64,000 nucleotides of DNA, from assembly GCA_947561395.2 (NCBI GenBank), contig OX387187.1, positions 26,145,829 to 26,209,828 on the forward strand. Reading direction: 5' to 3'. Positions within the stretch are counted from its first letter, which is position 1. Each line of letters begins with the position of its first letter. The translations under genes were made by a program, and so were the position numbers. The notes under the pieces were generated by a model. That model did no database searches, was not told the DNA's origin, and was given only the letters and a program-made list of their open reading frames with translations. Positions 36,301 to 47,101 of the stretch are shown piece after piece. This DNA is from Buxus sempervirens (lineage: Eukaryota; Streptophyta; Magnoliopsida; Buxales; Buxaceae).

Positions 36301-38007
36301 AAGGAACATTACCTTGGGGTCAAAATGACTTTTGAGTGGTATGCTTGCACTTCCTTGAGGCTTGGACGGCTGCTGGAGCAGCACCTTCAAAACACCACCA
36401 GCAACTCTCCTTTGGTCGGTTGGGTGAAGAATGAAGGAGAAGAGAGAAGAGGGTTTAGAGAGAGATGGAGAAGAAGGGACTTGGGGGAGAACAAGAGAGC
36501 TTGGGGGAGATGGGGGATCAAGACAAAATGAGCCAACCAAAATGTGCTCAACCCCTAATGCATCCCACCCCCTCCCCTTTTATAGGAGAGGTTACTTAAG
36601 GGTTAAGAAAGACCAATTTTTAAATATTTTATCAAAAGTGACTTTTTTATTGTTATTTCTTACTTGTGACTTATTACTTTTACTTAATGGTTAAGAAAGA
36701 CTCTTTTGTTAATATTTTTTACTTAGGGGTTAAGAAAGACTCTTTTTGTTAATATTTTTGTTTACTTAAGGGTTAAGCAAGGGGGACGTCCACGTGCCGC
36801 AGTTTGCCACGTGGACAGTTTATTTTTGACCAAGGATTGCCCATAACTCTCTCATTTGAGCTCCGATTATGGAAAACTTAGTTGCGTTGGAACCGGGTCG
36901 ACATCCTCTATCCACTGAGCAAGAGTTTAGCAGCAAATTCAGGGTTTAGCAGAAAGTCAACTTTCGGCTCCCCCTCAAGTTTGACTGCCCGCAGAACCTT
37001 CATCTGGACTCCGATTCAGCAAACTCAGTTGCGTTGGAACCATGTCGGGATTCTCTATCTACTGAGATAAAGCAAGGTGGCCAACTATCACCTGATCAAA
37101 AAGTCAACTTTTTGTCCCCTCGGAGTTTGACTTTCTGCCAGGGTTTTCATTTTCAGCATTTCCAGGGGTGCAAAAATAAGGTGCTTACACTATTTTTACA
37201 CATCCGCTGAGTTGTTGCCGAGTGAAGTCAGTGGGTGGCACCCAGCGGATACCCCTGAATTTCCTGATACCAAATTTCACTCACTGATAGCTCAATCTAG
37301 ACACGATTGACCTAAAATCAAGCCTCCGCAACAATGAATCTATACTCCCTACCTCTCTAAAATTCGTTTAAAACCAAATCGAATTTAATTCTATTAGGAT
37401 CATGCTTCACATCAACAAAATCCCTCATAAACAATATCAGTTGATAATAATACAAGCAACCACCACTCTCGTCTAAACTCATGCATTCGATTCAATCAAA
37501 CAGAGGAAAATCAGTGCTACTCACATGATTTATTGAGAATTCCTTCTAGCTTCCAGCCTCTCTGATAATCATCTCCGAACAGAAAAATTTAACGGCCGAT
37601 GACCTCAGATCTATAGCAGCATTCAGATCTGAGCAAATTTGAGCTTGACCTTACTTAATAACCCTTGGACACTTCACCTTCTTCCCGCAATCCAGCTATC
37701 AGAGCTCGGCTTCTTATTTCTGCCGATTTTCCCCTAAACTGAAATTTTGGAAATAGCAGCCTATTTATAGGCTTCACTGAGGTCCATTCTTACCCTGTTT
37801 TATTGATTGCTCGCCCACCCTAATATAATTTATTATTATAAATTTTCAATTAATCTTATCCGCCACTCATTATATTTCACGCACTTTCCCGAAATTTCAA
37901 AATTTCCCCTTGCCTATCCATTACCTAAATTATTCTCTTAATAAATTTATTAACATTATTTTGGAATTTACGAATTTGAGCTTAGTCGAAAAATTCGAGG
38001 TTTTACA

Positions 38008-39038
38008 TGTACCATGTTCACTTCACCCTCTTTTTTGTTCCCATTTTTCTTTACCCCGTTTCCTTTCTTCATGTTGGGGTCCTGGTGACTGACCATGGAT
38101 GAATGATCCATTATCTTGCCGGATTTGATCCCATCTTCAATCCGGTTCACCACTTGTACTAGGGCAGCAAAGTTGGTTGTAGTCTGACCCACCAAGTGAC
38201 TGTAAAATGGTTGCCCCAGTGTGCTGATGAATGTAGAAATCATCTCCGGTTCCAACATAGGCAGCCTAACCTGAGAAGCAGTCTCCCTCCACCTCTTGGC
38301 GTACTGTCTCACTGATTCGTCTCTACCTTTACTCATCCTCATCACATCATACCTTTTTGGCACGATCTCAGAACTGAACTTGTACTGGGCTAGAAAGGCA
38401 TCCGCTAAGTCCTTCCACCTCCTTATCCGTCCATGATCCATGGTGGCAAACCACCTCAAAGCAGCTCCCGTCAAACTTCTTTGGAATAGCTGGATCAGAA
38501 TGTCGTCATCACAGCCAAATTGGCATAGGGCCCCACAATAGAGCTTCAGATGACTCATGGGGCAGCCAGTACCATCGTACTTGTCAAAGTCCAGGCACTT
38601 GAACTTGGCCGGTAAGTAGACATTGGAGTACATGCACAAGTCTTCGAAATTGGTGCCTCCAAAATTATTCACCCCCTTTACTTCCCTCAGTTCCTCCTGG
38701 ATGCTCTCCAGCCTGTGCAAGAACTTTCTTTCCATTTCCTCCCTCACTCTTTCTTTTTCCTTCTCAGATTCAACACTGTACTCCCTGATCAGTATAGGTT
38801 CAGGAATTGGTTGGTGAAATTCAGGTTGAGGTTGTGGCTAAGGTGGAATTGGTATTTGAGGTTCTAGTGGTGGTGCTTGGTGAGAAGTAGAGGCTTGGTT
38901 CTGGGCTTGGGCTGCCATCAGGTTTTCTAGCATTTGGGTGATCCACACTACTTGGTCTTGCAGCTGAGCAAAGTCTTGAGCAGGATCATTGGTTTGATTT
39001 TCAGCTGGATTCATTGTGTGGTCCCTTGATCTGGTCAC
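38008..39038 (-). pseudogene. Tat gag, N-terminal and central parts
   Basis: ATG at 39038, one frame to the insertion at 38012, except for an amber codon at 38838-38840 after a Pro-rich stretch. A charged helical segment (REEMERKFLHRLESIQEELREVK) precedes the gag core: DLCMYSNVYLPAKFKCLDFDKYDGTGCP, LFQRSLTGAALRWF, DAFLAQYKF, YAKRWRETASQV, FISTLGQPFYSHL. The C-terminal part lies at 29930-29387 beyond the nested LTR. Upstream of the ATG is the long leader. Confidence 0.85.
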
Positions 39039-39230
39039 AGGAGCAATGGTTGCAAGTATCTTAATACTTAGATTAAGAAAGAAAAAGAAAGAGATATATC
39101 AGCACCAATTTATAGCTTATTCACACACCTATGAATGCATGTATGCAAATTAGGTGACCATGAGTTTGTATTTTATTTTTTTATGTTTTTATTTTATATT
39201 TTCTTTTTCTTTTTTTTTGAGTTAAAAGAA

Positions 39231-39541
39231 TTGTTGGAATATTTTAGGGCTTCCAACATGGCCCACTGAATATGAAATATCCAAAATAAAAGCTTTTAGA
39301 TAAATCACAGGGTGTCTTGGAATTACTCAAGCTTACAAGGGCTTATGAGTTGGTTGGTACGAAAAAGACCATCCAAGGAGTTGTTGGAATATTTTAGAGT
39401 TTCCAACATGTCCCACAAGATAGGAAATGCCTAAAATAAAAGCTTTTAGACAAACCATAGAGTGTCTTGGAATTACTCAAGCTTCCAAGGGCATATGAAT
39501 TGGCTGGTACGAAAAAGACCATCCACATAATTTCTTGGAAT
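39231..39541. repeat. 150-bp tandem repeat, just over two copies
   Basis: TTGTTGGAATATTTTAG recurs at 39231, 39381 and 39532. Units include AAAATAAAAGCTTTTAGA and GTACGAAAAAGACCATCCA. The third copy is cut by the hAT element and continues at 40093. Confidence 0.9.
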
Positions 39542-39549
39542 ATTTTAGG

Positions 39550-40084
39550 TAGGGCTGGCAATGGGTCGGATATATATCCGAATCCGACCCGAATCCGATC
39601 CGAAAATCCCGAATCCGATCCGAAAATATAGATCCGCGGTTTGAATACGGATATCGGATTTCGGATCCGAATCCGAATCTGTCTATATCCGATCCGAAAA
39701 AGATCCGAACCGAAATCATCATATACTTTTCATTAAATCATTGGTAAACTTTGTATAAACCATGGTTGAACTATCCTTATTCATATCTTGCTTTAATATT
39801 TATATGGCTCATTAGTTTTGATAATTAAAATTTGCTTTAATAGTTAAACTTAACTTTTGAGTTTTAAGTTCAAATCGGATCTAATTCGGATTGAATTCGG
39901 ATTTCGGTTATTTATTCGGTCGAATTTCGAATTCGGATACATTATATAAATTCGGTTTTGAATTCGGATTCACATATAAAAGATCCGTCGGATTTTGGAT
40001 CGAATTCGGATATCGGATTTTTATTTTCGGTTCGGATTCGGATCATGACAGATCCGTACTGTATTCGACCCGTTGCCAGCCCTA
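39550..40084. mobile_element. hAT MITE, 535 bp
   Basis: Terminal inverted repeats TAGGGCTGGCAA and TTGCCAGCCCTA, exact 8-bp TSD ATTTTAGG (39542-39549 and 40085-40092). The body is dense in CGGAT/ATCCG motifs (TCCGAATCCGACCCG type). No transposase. Confidence 0.9.
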
Positions 40085-40092
40085 ATTTTAGG

Positions 40093-40570
40093 GCTTCCAG
40101 CATGTCCCACAAGATGTGAATTGGAATCAAGGCTTCCAAGGCCTCCTGAAATTACACAGGCTTTCAAGGGCCTATGAGGGGTTCTAGAATCATGGAAGCT
40201 TCTAGAGGCTTATGAAGAAAAAGTTCTGAAATTTCAGGCTTTCAGAGATCCTATGAGTTTCTAAATTAAGGCTTTTGAAGGTCTATGAGGTTAGGGAATT
40301 GCTTAAGCTTCCCTAAGGCTTATGAGAATTTGAAATTCAAAGGCTACTGGTGGTCTATGAAATTTGAAGTTTTTTGAAGGCTTTCGGTTGTCCTGTGAAT
40401 TGATTTTCTGAAATTCCAAGGCTTTCAGATGCCTATGAAGGGTAAAACAAAAAATCTGAAATTCAAAAGCTTTCAGAGACTTACGGGTTATTTGAAGAAA
40501 ATCTGAAATTCAAAGGCTTTCAGAGACCCATGGAAATTTTGAATTTCCTTTAAAGCTTTTGAGTTGAAAA
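40093..40570. repeat. Degenerate ~50-60-bp repeats
   Basis: About eight loose copies of GAAATTCAAAGGCTTTCAGA followed by a CCTATGA-type ending. They continue the 150-bp repeat and share its TTCCAAGG core. Confidence 0.65.
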
Positions 40571-42229
40571 GAAACTCAATTTGCTTCAAAGAACTTTGAT
40601 TTTAAATCATTGTCCTTTTTATGATTTTTTTTTTGCTTGAAATTAAATGGTTTCCAATTGCCCATAAAGAGATTTTTAGAAATTTGGGGATTCCTAGGTT
40701 CCCAAGAAACCTATGCATTCATTTGACCCTTTTATTTATTCTCTTGGGGTATGACTTAAAGAATCTCTTTAAAAGTTTGAAGCTTAAGTACATTTGGAAG
40801 TTTCTCTCTGTTTTCAAGTTCAAAGGTTTGATTAAAACGTGTTTGGGATGAATTGGTATCAAGAAATATGACACTTTAATCCCTTTTTGATGTATCTTCT
40901 TTAAGCTCAGAGGAAAAGATGGATTTGTGTTCCAAGATTAGGTTGAATCCTTTGTTAAATAATTTAAATCCTTAAATTATCTTTCCATACTCCCATTGAG
41001 GTGCCCACAGGTTATTTACAATGTTTTGGGCATTTTATATTCAAAAAGTTGGGATAAAAAATCAATCTGGAAGTTTCTGGGTTATATTCGACATATCAGG
41101 TCAACTAAAGGCATGATTTATTGTATCCAAAATAAGTGTTCGGATACACACATAAAACCCCTTTGCTGAAAATAAATGTCGGATACAAAGACAACATAGC
41201 TTTACTGACCTGAGTTTTCGATTAATGCTAAAATAACCCTTTTTTGATTCAGCTGTTCCCCAGATTTTTACATATTATGTTTCTTTATTCCCACTTAATG
41301 TACACCTTAATTTGGCTTCTAAATACAGTCCCAAAATGGGATTTTGACACTATAATTACAAAAATGCATGCATGCTCATGAGGGTACATGTTCCCTCCAA
41401 GGTTAGACATCATGTTCATGGATTTTGTACTTTTGGTTGCCTCTTACATGGATTTTGGGTAGGACGACTTCTAAGAAGAGTAAAAAATCTTCCTATAGGA
41501 TACACCAATCCTAGGATATAGACCTTATTGGGAAAATTTTCATCCCAAACATATGGACACCATGGCATTTACTTTACATGATATGAAGGTAACTAAAAAA
41601 ATAAAATTGATATTACCTTATTACCTTGTGTTTACCTTCAATATGATATCCATATCATACCTTGGCTAGTGAAACATGCAAACGGCCTTCCCTCAATTAC
41701 AAACTCATTTCCCCATCATAATTGTTTACTTTAGTTGAAAAAGTGTTTCTCCACCTTCAAGCGTAGGGTTTTGGGTTTTGGTTGATTGGCAACTTAGATC
41801 TCAAGCCTATTGATAACCAGAATCAAAGATCCACAATGTCATCACATCATTAGCTCAAAGTTCTAAGGTAAATGTTTTCACTTTCGCTTTCCAAAGTAAC
41901 GACCTCGTTGCGCCAAGCTACACACATTCGGGTTCAACTTCCTATGGGTAATGGGTAGGCTGTTCAAAAGGTTTAAAGTGCTCAAGTGCATTTGAAATTA
42001 AAGGTGCATTTACAACGTCCCAGCCCCTTGCCATTCTTTTTAGCAACCATGCATATATACAAGCTCAAACAAAGGCAGATATGACATCATATTGGAAATA
42101 AATAAACACAAGCAAACAAGATAATAAAAACACCTAAATATGCTCATGACCATTATATACCCAAAAAATATCATACAAGCATGTTATCATATTGTACAAG
42201 CAACAATAAACCATGAAAAGCATGCTTGA

Positions 42230-42600
42230 AAAACTAAAAAATGTCCACTAAATTCCCAGATTTCCTGCTCATATTTTTCATGCTCAAAATACCTAATTCA
42301 TACCCAAATCAAAGCCTAAAAATACAGCAACTAATCATATTGTACAAGAAGCATTTAATTAGGGAAAACATGGTTGAAAACCCCCCCCCCCCCCCAAATA
42401 CCCACTAAATTCCTAGGTTTCATGCTCTTCATTTTTATGCTCAAAATACATCATTCATACCCAAATCAAAGCCTAAAAATACAGCAACTAATCATATTGT
42501 ACAAGAAGCTTTTAATTAGGGAAAACATGCTTGAAAACCCTCAAAAATACCTACTAAATTCCCTGATTTCATGCTCATAATTTTCATCATCAAGACATAG
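42230..42600. repeat. ~165-bp duplication in leader
   Basis: CAAATCAAAGCCTAAAAATA, CATATTGTACAAGAAGC and AATTAGGGAAAACATG recur at the same spacing. One copy contains a 17-C run near 42380, possibly a sequencing artefact. Confidence 0.8.
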
Positions 42601-42855
42601 CATTAAATCCCCAAAGCCAAGCATTTTATCATAAAAAATACAACAAGTAAGCATGTGTGATAAGATAAAGCCCCTAAACATGATTCTAGACATAATCAAG
42701 CAATACAAACATGCCTTTATCCTTATGAACTTCTAATCATACAAATCAGATCTAAAATACATCAACATGCTCAACTAAAATGCACAAAACAGCAAGCATT
42801 CAAAAATAAAGAAAAGCATGAAAAAAATACACCAATCATGACTTAAATCCACAAG

Positions 42856-42873
42856 TCCCCAGCGGAGTCGCCA
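42856..42873 (-). promoter_or_regulatory. Primer-binding site of minus-strand Tat element
   Basis: TGGCGACTCCGCTGGGGA on the minus strand, two bases from the LTR end, one base different from the PBS at 12608. Confidence 0.85.
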
Positions 42874-42875
42874 GT

Positions 42876-44538
42876 TGTGAGACATGGAAAAATCAATCTA
42901 GTAACTTCCTATCATCACACAGGATTTACAAAAAGGAGGAATCGCCACCATTCAATTCTTAGGTGTGAATGGACACCAAAATCATCAAAACAAGCACAAA
43001 AAGCAAATCTAGATTAAAAATAATTCTATTTTAAAATAATAACCAGAGATGGGTAGGGGGATTAGATTATGAATAAGGGAAGGTGTTAGGCACCCCTATT
43101 CATCCACACAAAGTGGTTGCCTAGTGTTGTTCATGCTATAAAAATGCTTGCTAATAAAAATCAAAACAAAAGTAAAAGGAAAAAAGAATGTATGGCTTTT
43201 TGCATGTGAATGATCCAATTAATTATGGATCCTTCTTATGAAAACAAAAGCCATTTCTTGGGCTTCATGACTGACTGAAATCAAAAGAAAACAAATCTAA
43301 AATAAAAACTTCAAAAATCTGGCTTTAAATTAAATCCTTGAAATCTAGGAATAAAATATTATTTTTACAAAATATTGTAGAACTGAATTTGAACAATCCA
43401 GGACATAGATCTAGCCCATATTTCTCATTAAATAAAAAATTTAAACCAAATATACCCACGTTGATGAAAAACATAAAAAAAAGGAGAGCTTAGACCGTAG
43501 GGTCTTCTCTCAAAAATAAAAAATGACTCAAAAATCACCTCACGAAACCCTAGAAATTACTTGAAGGCTTCTGATCCCAGATCTTCCATTTGGCAATGGT
43601 GGATCCAAGATCTTAGCCCAAATGACTAAAAAATAAAAAAAAAAACATAAAAAGGGAGAAAACAATGTGAAAAATCGAAATATATGAGGAAAATGAGATC
43701 TAATGCTATGAATAGCATAGATCTATAGTACTCCTCCATATTTCATCAATAAATCATCACACAACCTAAACAAAACATTAAAACTACACATTTCTACGAT
43801 TATAACATATAGGGGTCTACCCTACGGATCCCCCTGTCTCCCTTTCCCCTAGCTCTTTCTTCACGTTTTACGGCTAGAGAGTAGTCTTGAAGTACTTGGA
43901 AGTAGGTTTGAGTAACAACCATACACATAAGCCTTATTCTACAAAAGAAAGTAGAAGATAGAATAATCCTAAAAATTAAAACTAGAAAAGAAAAGGGTTG
44001 AAGGCTTACCTGCATTTCTGGAAGCAGAGAAGCAGAGGTTCCTTTCTTCACTTGGAGCTTTTCAATCTCCAACTTCTGGCCATTTGCTTTGGGGGAAGCC
44101 CTCTATTTATAAGCAATAATTAGGGCAAACTCAAGGAAAATGAAGCCCTAATGTTAGACACAAAAATGTGTTTAGAACCCTCCAACTTAACCCTAAAGTA
44201 TGAACTTGGAAGAATATGGTTAATTTCGGAGGTTAAGTTTGGGAATCCCCACTTCTCAGACAGAGGTAAAATAGTAAAAAATTGAAAACTCTTGGGATTT
44301 TCCAATTTGGAGCAAAACATTAGTATCCGACAAAACAGGTCGGATACAAACAAATCTCTTTGTATCCGAAATTATATTTTGGATAAAAACAGATAAGTGT
44401 GTATCCGAAATCTATTTTTGGATACAAAGAGATTAACCTTTATCCAAAATTTGATTTCGGTCCCAAAAGAAAGACTTGTTTTTTATAATTTTGGCAAATT
44501 ATTCATTCTTTTATGTAGTGTAATTTGGGGTGTCTACA
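42876..44538 (-). repeat. 5' LTR (LTR G) of Tat/Ogre-like element
   Basis: 1663 bp, TGTAGACACC to GTCTCACA on the minus strand. Four TATCCG palindromes (44323-44462), TATA at 44104-44111, donor-like CAG/GTAAGCC at 44009, and PBS-like GGTGGCGATTCC at 42938-42949. The promoter and leader align by eye with 62842-63360. Confidence 0.8.
44104..44111 (-). promoter_or_regulatory. TATA box of LTR G
   Basis: TATAAATA on the minus strand followed by AGAGGGC, as in the related LTR at 63080. Confidence 0.6.
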
Positions 44539-45361
44539 CTACCCAATCCAAATAAGAGTCTAAACTGAGAATTTAGTTTCGATTTGAGTTTGGGCTAGAT
44601 TTCCTTTGTGATCCAAAGTTAAGTTGGGTTGGGTTTGTGCTCATGCTATATATTCAAAAAGCATAGTTTGAACTGATTTACTTGTACGTATGAAATTTGT
44701 GAATTTTTTTAAGATAAATAATTCAAAAATGATTCTTATAGATATATTATACGTATCTATACTATATATAAATAGAACAAAGGCTTGGGAAGCATGTCAA
44801 AACTAATAAAATTTTTCCCCAAAACAACCTTATAATATCATATTGTCTTATATTTCTATGAGGATAAATTTGTCCTTTTATTTTTTACTTTCCAAAAAAG
44901 ATCCTTTAATAAATTTTAAGCCTTAAATATCCTAAACTCTTTTTAATTACACTTGGATTGTTGGGCAAACCATTAGGATAGTACTCCTTAACTAATGGTG
45001 AGTCACGCTATTCAACTTTCTTGGATACTTAAATGACTTGCAAGTATAAATAATTTGGATACAAAATTTATATTATATTTAAAAGTAACAAGCCGTTTGG
45101 AAAGTGTGCCAAATAAATACCCTTTTTTCCAAAAATAACCTTTAAAGGTCATCTTTCATATACATTTACATGGGTATTTTTGTCTTTTTCATTTTTCACT
45201 TTCGAAAAGATACCCTTTAACAAATTCTCACCCTTTATGTCCTAACCTTTTTTATCTATATATGTGCATTAGTTAAAAATAAATGTAATAATCCCATTAT
45301 TTGTATTCGATCATAACAAAAAATGAAAGAAATATTAAAAATTTTATATTTTGTTTGGACC
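44539..45361. other. AT-rich spacer with diverged duplication and Helitron-like end
   Basis: Two blocks (about 44775-44960 and 45085-45270) share the order AAAGC/CCGTTTGG, CCAAAAA-AACCT, GGGTATTTTTGTC-like, TTTTTCACTTTC and ACCCTTTAA motifs. ATCTATACTATATATAAATAG at about 44754 resembles a Helitron 5' end. No coding sequence. Confidence 0.4.
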
Positions 45362-45607
45362 AACTTGATCCTATCTCAAGTTGCTATCTTGATGAAAAGC
45401 TTGAAGTGGCGAGGCGATTTTGAGGCGATTTCGGGGCGTTTTTCATTTTCTCTTCACAGGAACCTTTTTTGAGTTGTGCAAGGGTTTTTTGGGGTTCGTG
45501 GATCCTCTGGGTTGACTTCATTTCTTCTTCATGAGCATCTCTGAGTAGCTTCTTGGCGTTTTCTCTCCCCCTTGGCCAAGCGACCTTAGGGCTATCCCAT
45601 CTCTCGT

Positions 45608-47101
45608 GTGAAGCTGTGTGGTGCCTCCCTGTTTTTCCTTCGTGCTTTAATCCATCTTCCCTGTTACCCTCTGTCTGTGTATCCCATGGAAGACATTACA
45701 AAAAGCCTGAAAAACCTCTTCGTCCCTCCTAGATCTACCACTATTTTTTCCCCCTCAGTTGAGGACAAGCTGAGGCTCGAAAAAACATGGAAAAATCTGA
45801 TTATTTGCGAGCTGTGTGAGGAAGACTCTCTGTTAACTTCGTTTAGAAACTCGATCTCTCGTTTGTGGAAAAACATTGCCGTTGGCAAAGTTCTGAAAGT
45901 CGCCCCTAGACGCTTTCTGGTGGCTTTCGACAACTCTTCCGACAAGGTTAAGGTGATGGACTCTCAGCCTTGGATTGTCAATTCTTCGCTTATGCTGATG
46001 GATAACAGCTCGAAGGAAAGTGAAGCGGCCAATTTCCAGTTCAATCACGTTACCATGTCGGTGCACATGTATAATATTCCTCAAAGATTCCATGACCCGT
46101 GGGTGATCCTTGATTTGCTAAATGTTTTCGGCACTGGCCTCGAAGTGGTTTTGCAAGACGAGGCTCCGCCTGATGCTGGGATTCAAGCCAGAATTAAGAT
46201 GCCCTTGATTCAACCGATTCCATCAGGTATATTATTTGAGGTTGAGGAAGGTAATAATCTTTGGATTGAATTTAAGTTCGAAAATCTTCCGTGTTTCTGT
46301 TATTCGTGTGGTATTATTGGGCATTCCATTATATGTTGCTCTAATCCGTTTTTGGCAAAGTCGAAGTGCCCGGATGATGATCTGCAGGCCCAGCTTCGTA
46401 AGTACAACGGCTCCCTAAGGATCCCCATGGCACGTCGCAGAAATCCCTTGCTCATGTCTGCGGGAAAATCCCAGGCGGACGTGGGTAGAAGAAAACCGAG
46501 TTCCATCCCGGTCGAGTCTAACTCAGCCACAATGGTAACTCATGCGACTGCCCTGGACGGGGATGGGATGGCTGGTGGTTTTCCCAAGGGGACGGCGGAT
46601 GGCGGAAGAGATGACAGCCTCTTCGGTCGTGTCGACCTCGGGGCAAGTTCGATGGTTTTGGATCCGGGTTTGTTTCCGGGTATCCCTAAGTGTTTAAACT
46701 CGTTTCCTATTCCAGATTTTGTGGTCAAGCCTGGTGGGCCTCGTGTTGAGGGGCCCAACCTTCTCGTTTCGACCTTCTTTAAATTTGGCGCTCATGAGAT
46801 CAACCATGACCCTAACCTCCTGCTAAGGGCCTCCCCCCATCTCACTCTTTCTAAAGCCCAGCCTTCCTCGTCTAAGAAATTTCCTTTCGGCCGGAGTACT
46901 AGACAGCCTCGCCTGAGGGAGTCCACCGGGGATAGCAATTTGGGTCGCTGTTTTAGCCAAGGGGGAGAGGCTTGCCTTAACCCGAGTAAGAAGAGAAAAG
47001 CTTCGTCCTCCATTATTTTTTCTGACTTTGATTCTACTGAGCCCGAGTGTCCTCTTCCGAGATCAGTTTCGGGGGACTTGCTTCACCCTCCTTCTCAATG
47101 A
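45608..47101 (+). CDS. LINE ORF1, RNA-binding zinc-knuckle protein
   Basis: 497 codons, intact. The N-terminal half has the DUF4283-like fold of plant L1 ORF1 (RLWKNIAVGKVLKVAPRRFLVAF; QPWIVNSSLMLM; VTMSVHMYNIPQRF). A CCHC knuckle follows (CYSCGIIGHSIICC, CX2CX4HX4C) near residue 239. The second half is Ser/Pro-rich and disordered. The function is to bind LINE RNA and chaperone it with ORF2. ATG 45608 is the longest start; ATG 45686 (MEDITKSLKNL) is the more usual start for this family. The stop codon overlaps the ORF2 ATG as ATGA (47098-47101). Confidence 0.9.
   Translation: MKLCGASLFFLRALIHLPCYPLSVYPMEDITKSLKNLFVPPRSTTIFSPSVEDKLRLEKTWKNLIICELCEEDSLLTSFRNSISRLWKNIAVGKVLKVAPRRFLVAFDNSSDKVKVMDSQPWIVNSSLMLMDNSSKESEAANFQFNHVTMSVHMYNIPQRFHDPWVILDLLNVFGTGLEVVLQDEAPPDAGIQARIKMPLIQPIPSGILFEVEEGNNLWIEFKFENLPCFCYSCGIIGHSIICCSNPFLAKSKCPDDDLQAQLRKYNGSLRIPMARRRNPLLMSAGKSQADVGRRKPSSIPVESNSATMVTHATALDGDGMAGGFPKGTADGGRDDSLFGRVDLGASSMVLDPGLFPGIPKCLNSFPIPDFVVKPGGPRVEGPNLLVSTFFKFGAHEINHDPNLLLRASPHLTLSKAQPSSSKKFPFGRSTRQPRLRESTGDSNLGRCFSQGGEACLNPSKKRKASSSIIFSDFDSTEPECPLPRSVSGDLLHPPSQ

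Larger units (their letters stand above)
31420..37190 (-). mobile_element. Solo Tat-type LTR (LTR D), with nested LTR
   Basis: Exact TSD CTATT (31415-31419 and 37191-37195). Minus-strand TGTAAGCACC to GTGCGCACA; about 3.1 kb without the insertion at 32823-35447. TATA at 36578-36584, upstream CTTAACC-type tandem repeats (36595-36780), donor-like CAAG/GTAATG at 36312, two U3 tandem units (36840-37140), palindromes at 32485-32590, PBS-like site 31487-31503. Closest by eye to LTR C and LTR A. Confidence 0.9.
29931..38007 (-). mobile_element. TGTAA..TTACA-family solo LTR (copy 2), with nested LTRs
   Basis: Exact TSD TGTAC (29926-29930 and 38008-38012). The ends are TGTAACGCCCC and GGTTTTACA. Own length is about 2.3 kb after removing 31420-37190. 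On the minus strand a TATAAATA lies at 37762-37769. It carries a decayed hairpin array (30645-30745). It interrupts gag of the host element inside a Gln codon. Confidence 0.85.
39039..42855 (-). other. Non-coding leader of the Tat/Ogre-like element
   Basis: No ORF of substance. Contains tandem repeats (39231-39541, 40093-40570, 42230-42600), the hAT MITE, and weak TATCCG palindromes (41125-41180). Long leaders are usual in Tat/Ogre elements; an upstream ORF like that of Ogre is not visible. Confidence 0.6.
27347..44538 (-). mobile_element. Truncated Tat/Ogre-like element with nested insertions
   Basis: Minus-strand order: 5' LTR (44538-42876), PBS (42873-42856), ~3.8-kb non-coding leader, gag (39038-38008, continued 29930-29387), spacer, and protease with G-patch-like end (28562-27903). 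It then breaks off at 27347 before reverse transcriptase. There is no 3' LTR. It is interrupted by the LTR at 29931-38007 (with two more inside) and by a hAT MITE at 39550-40084. Confidence 0.85.
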
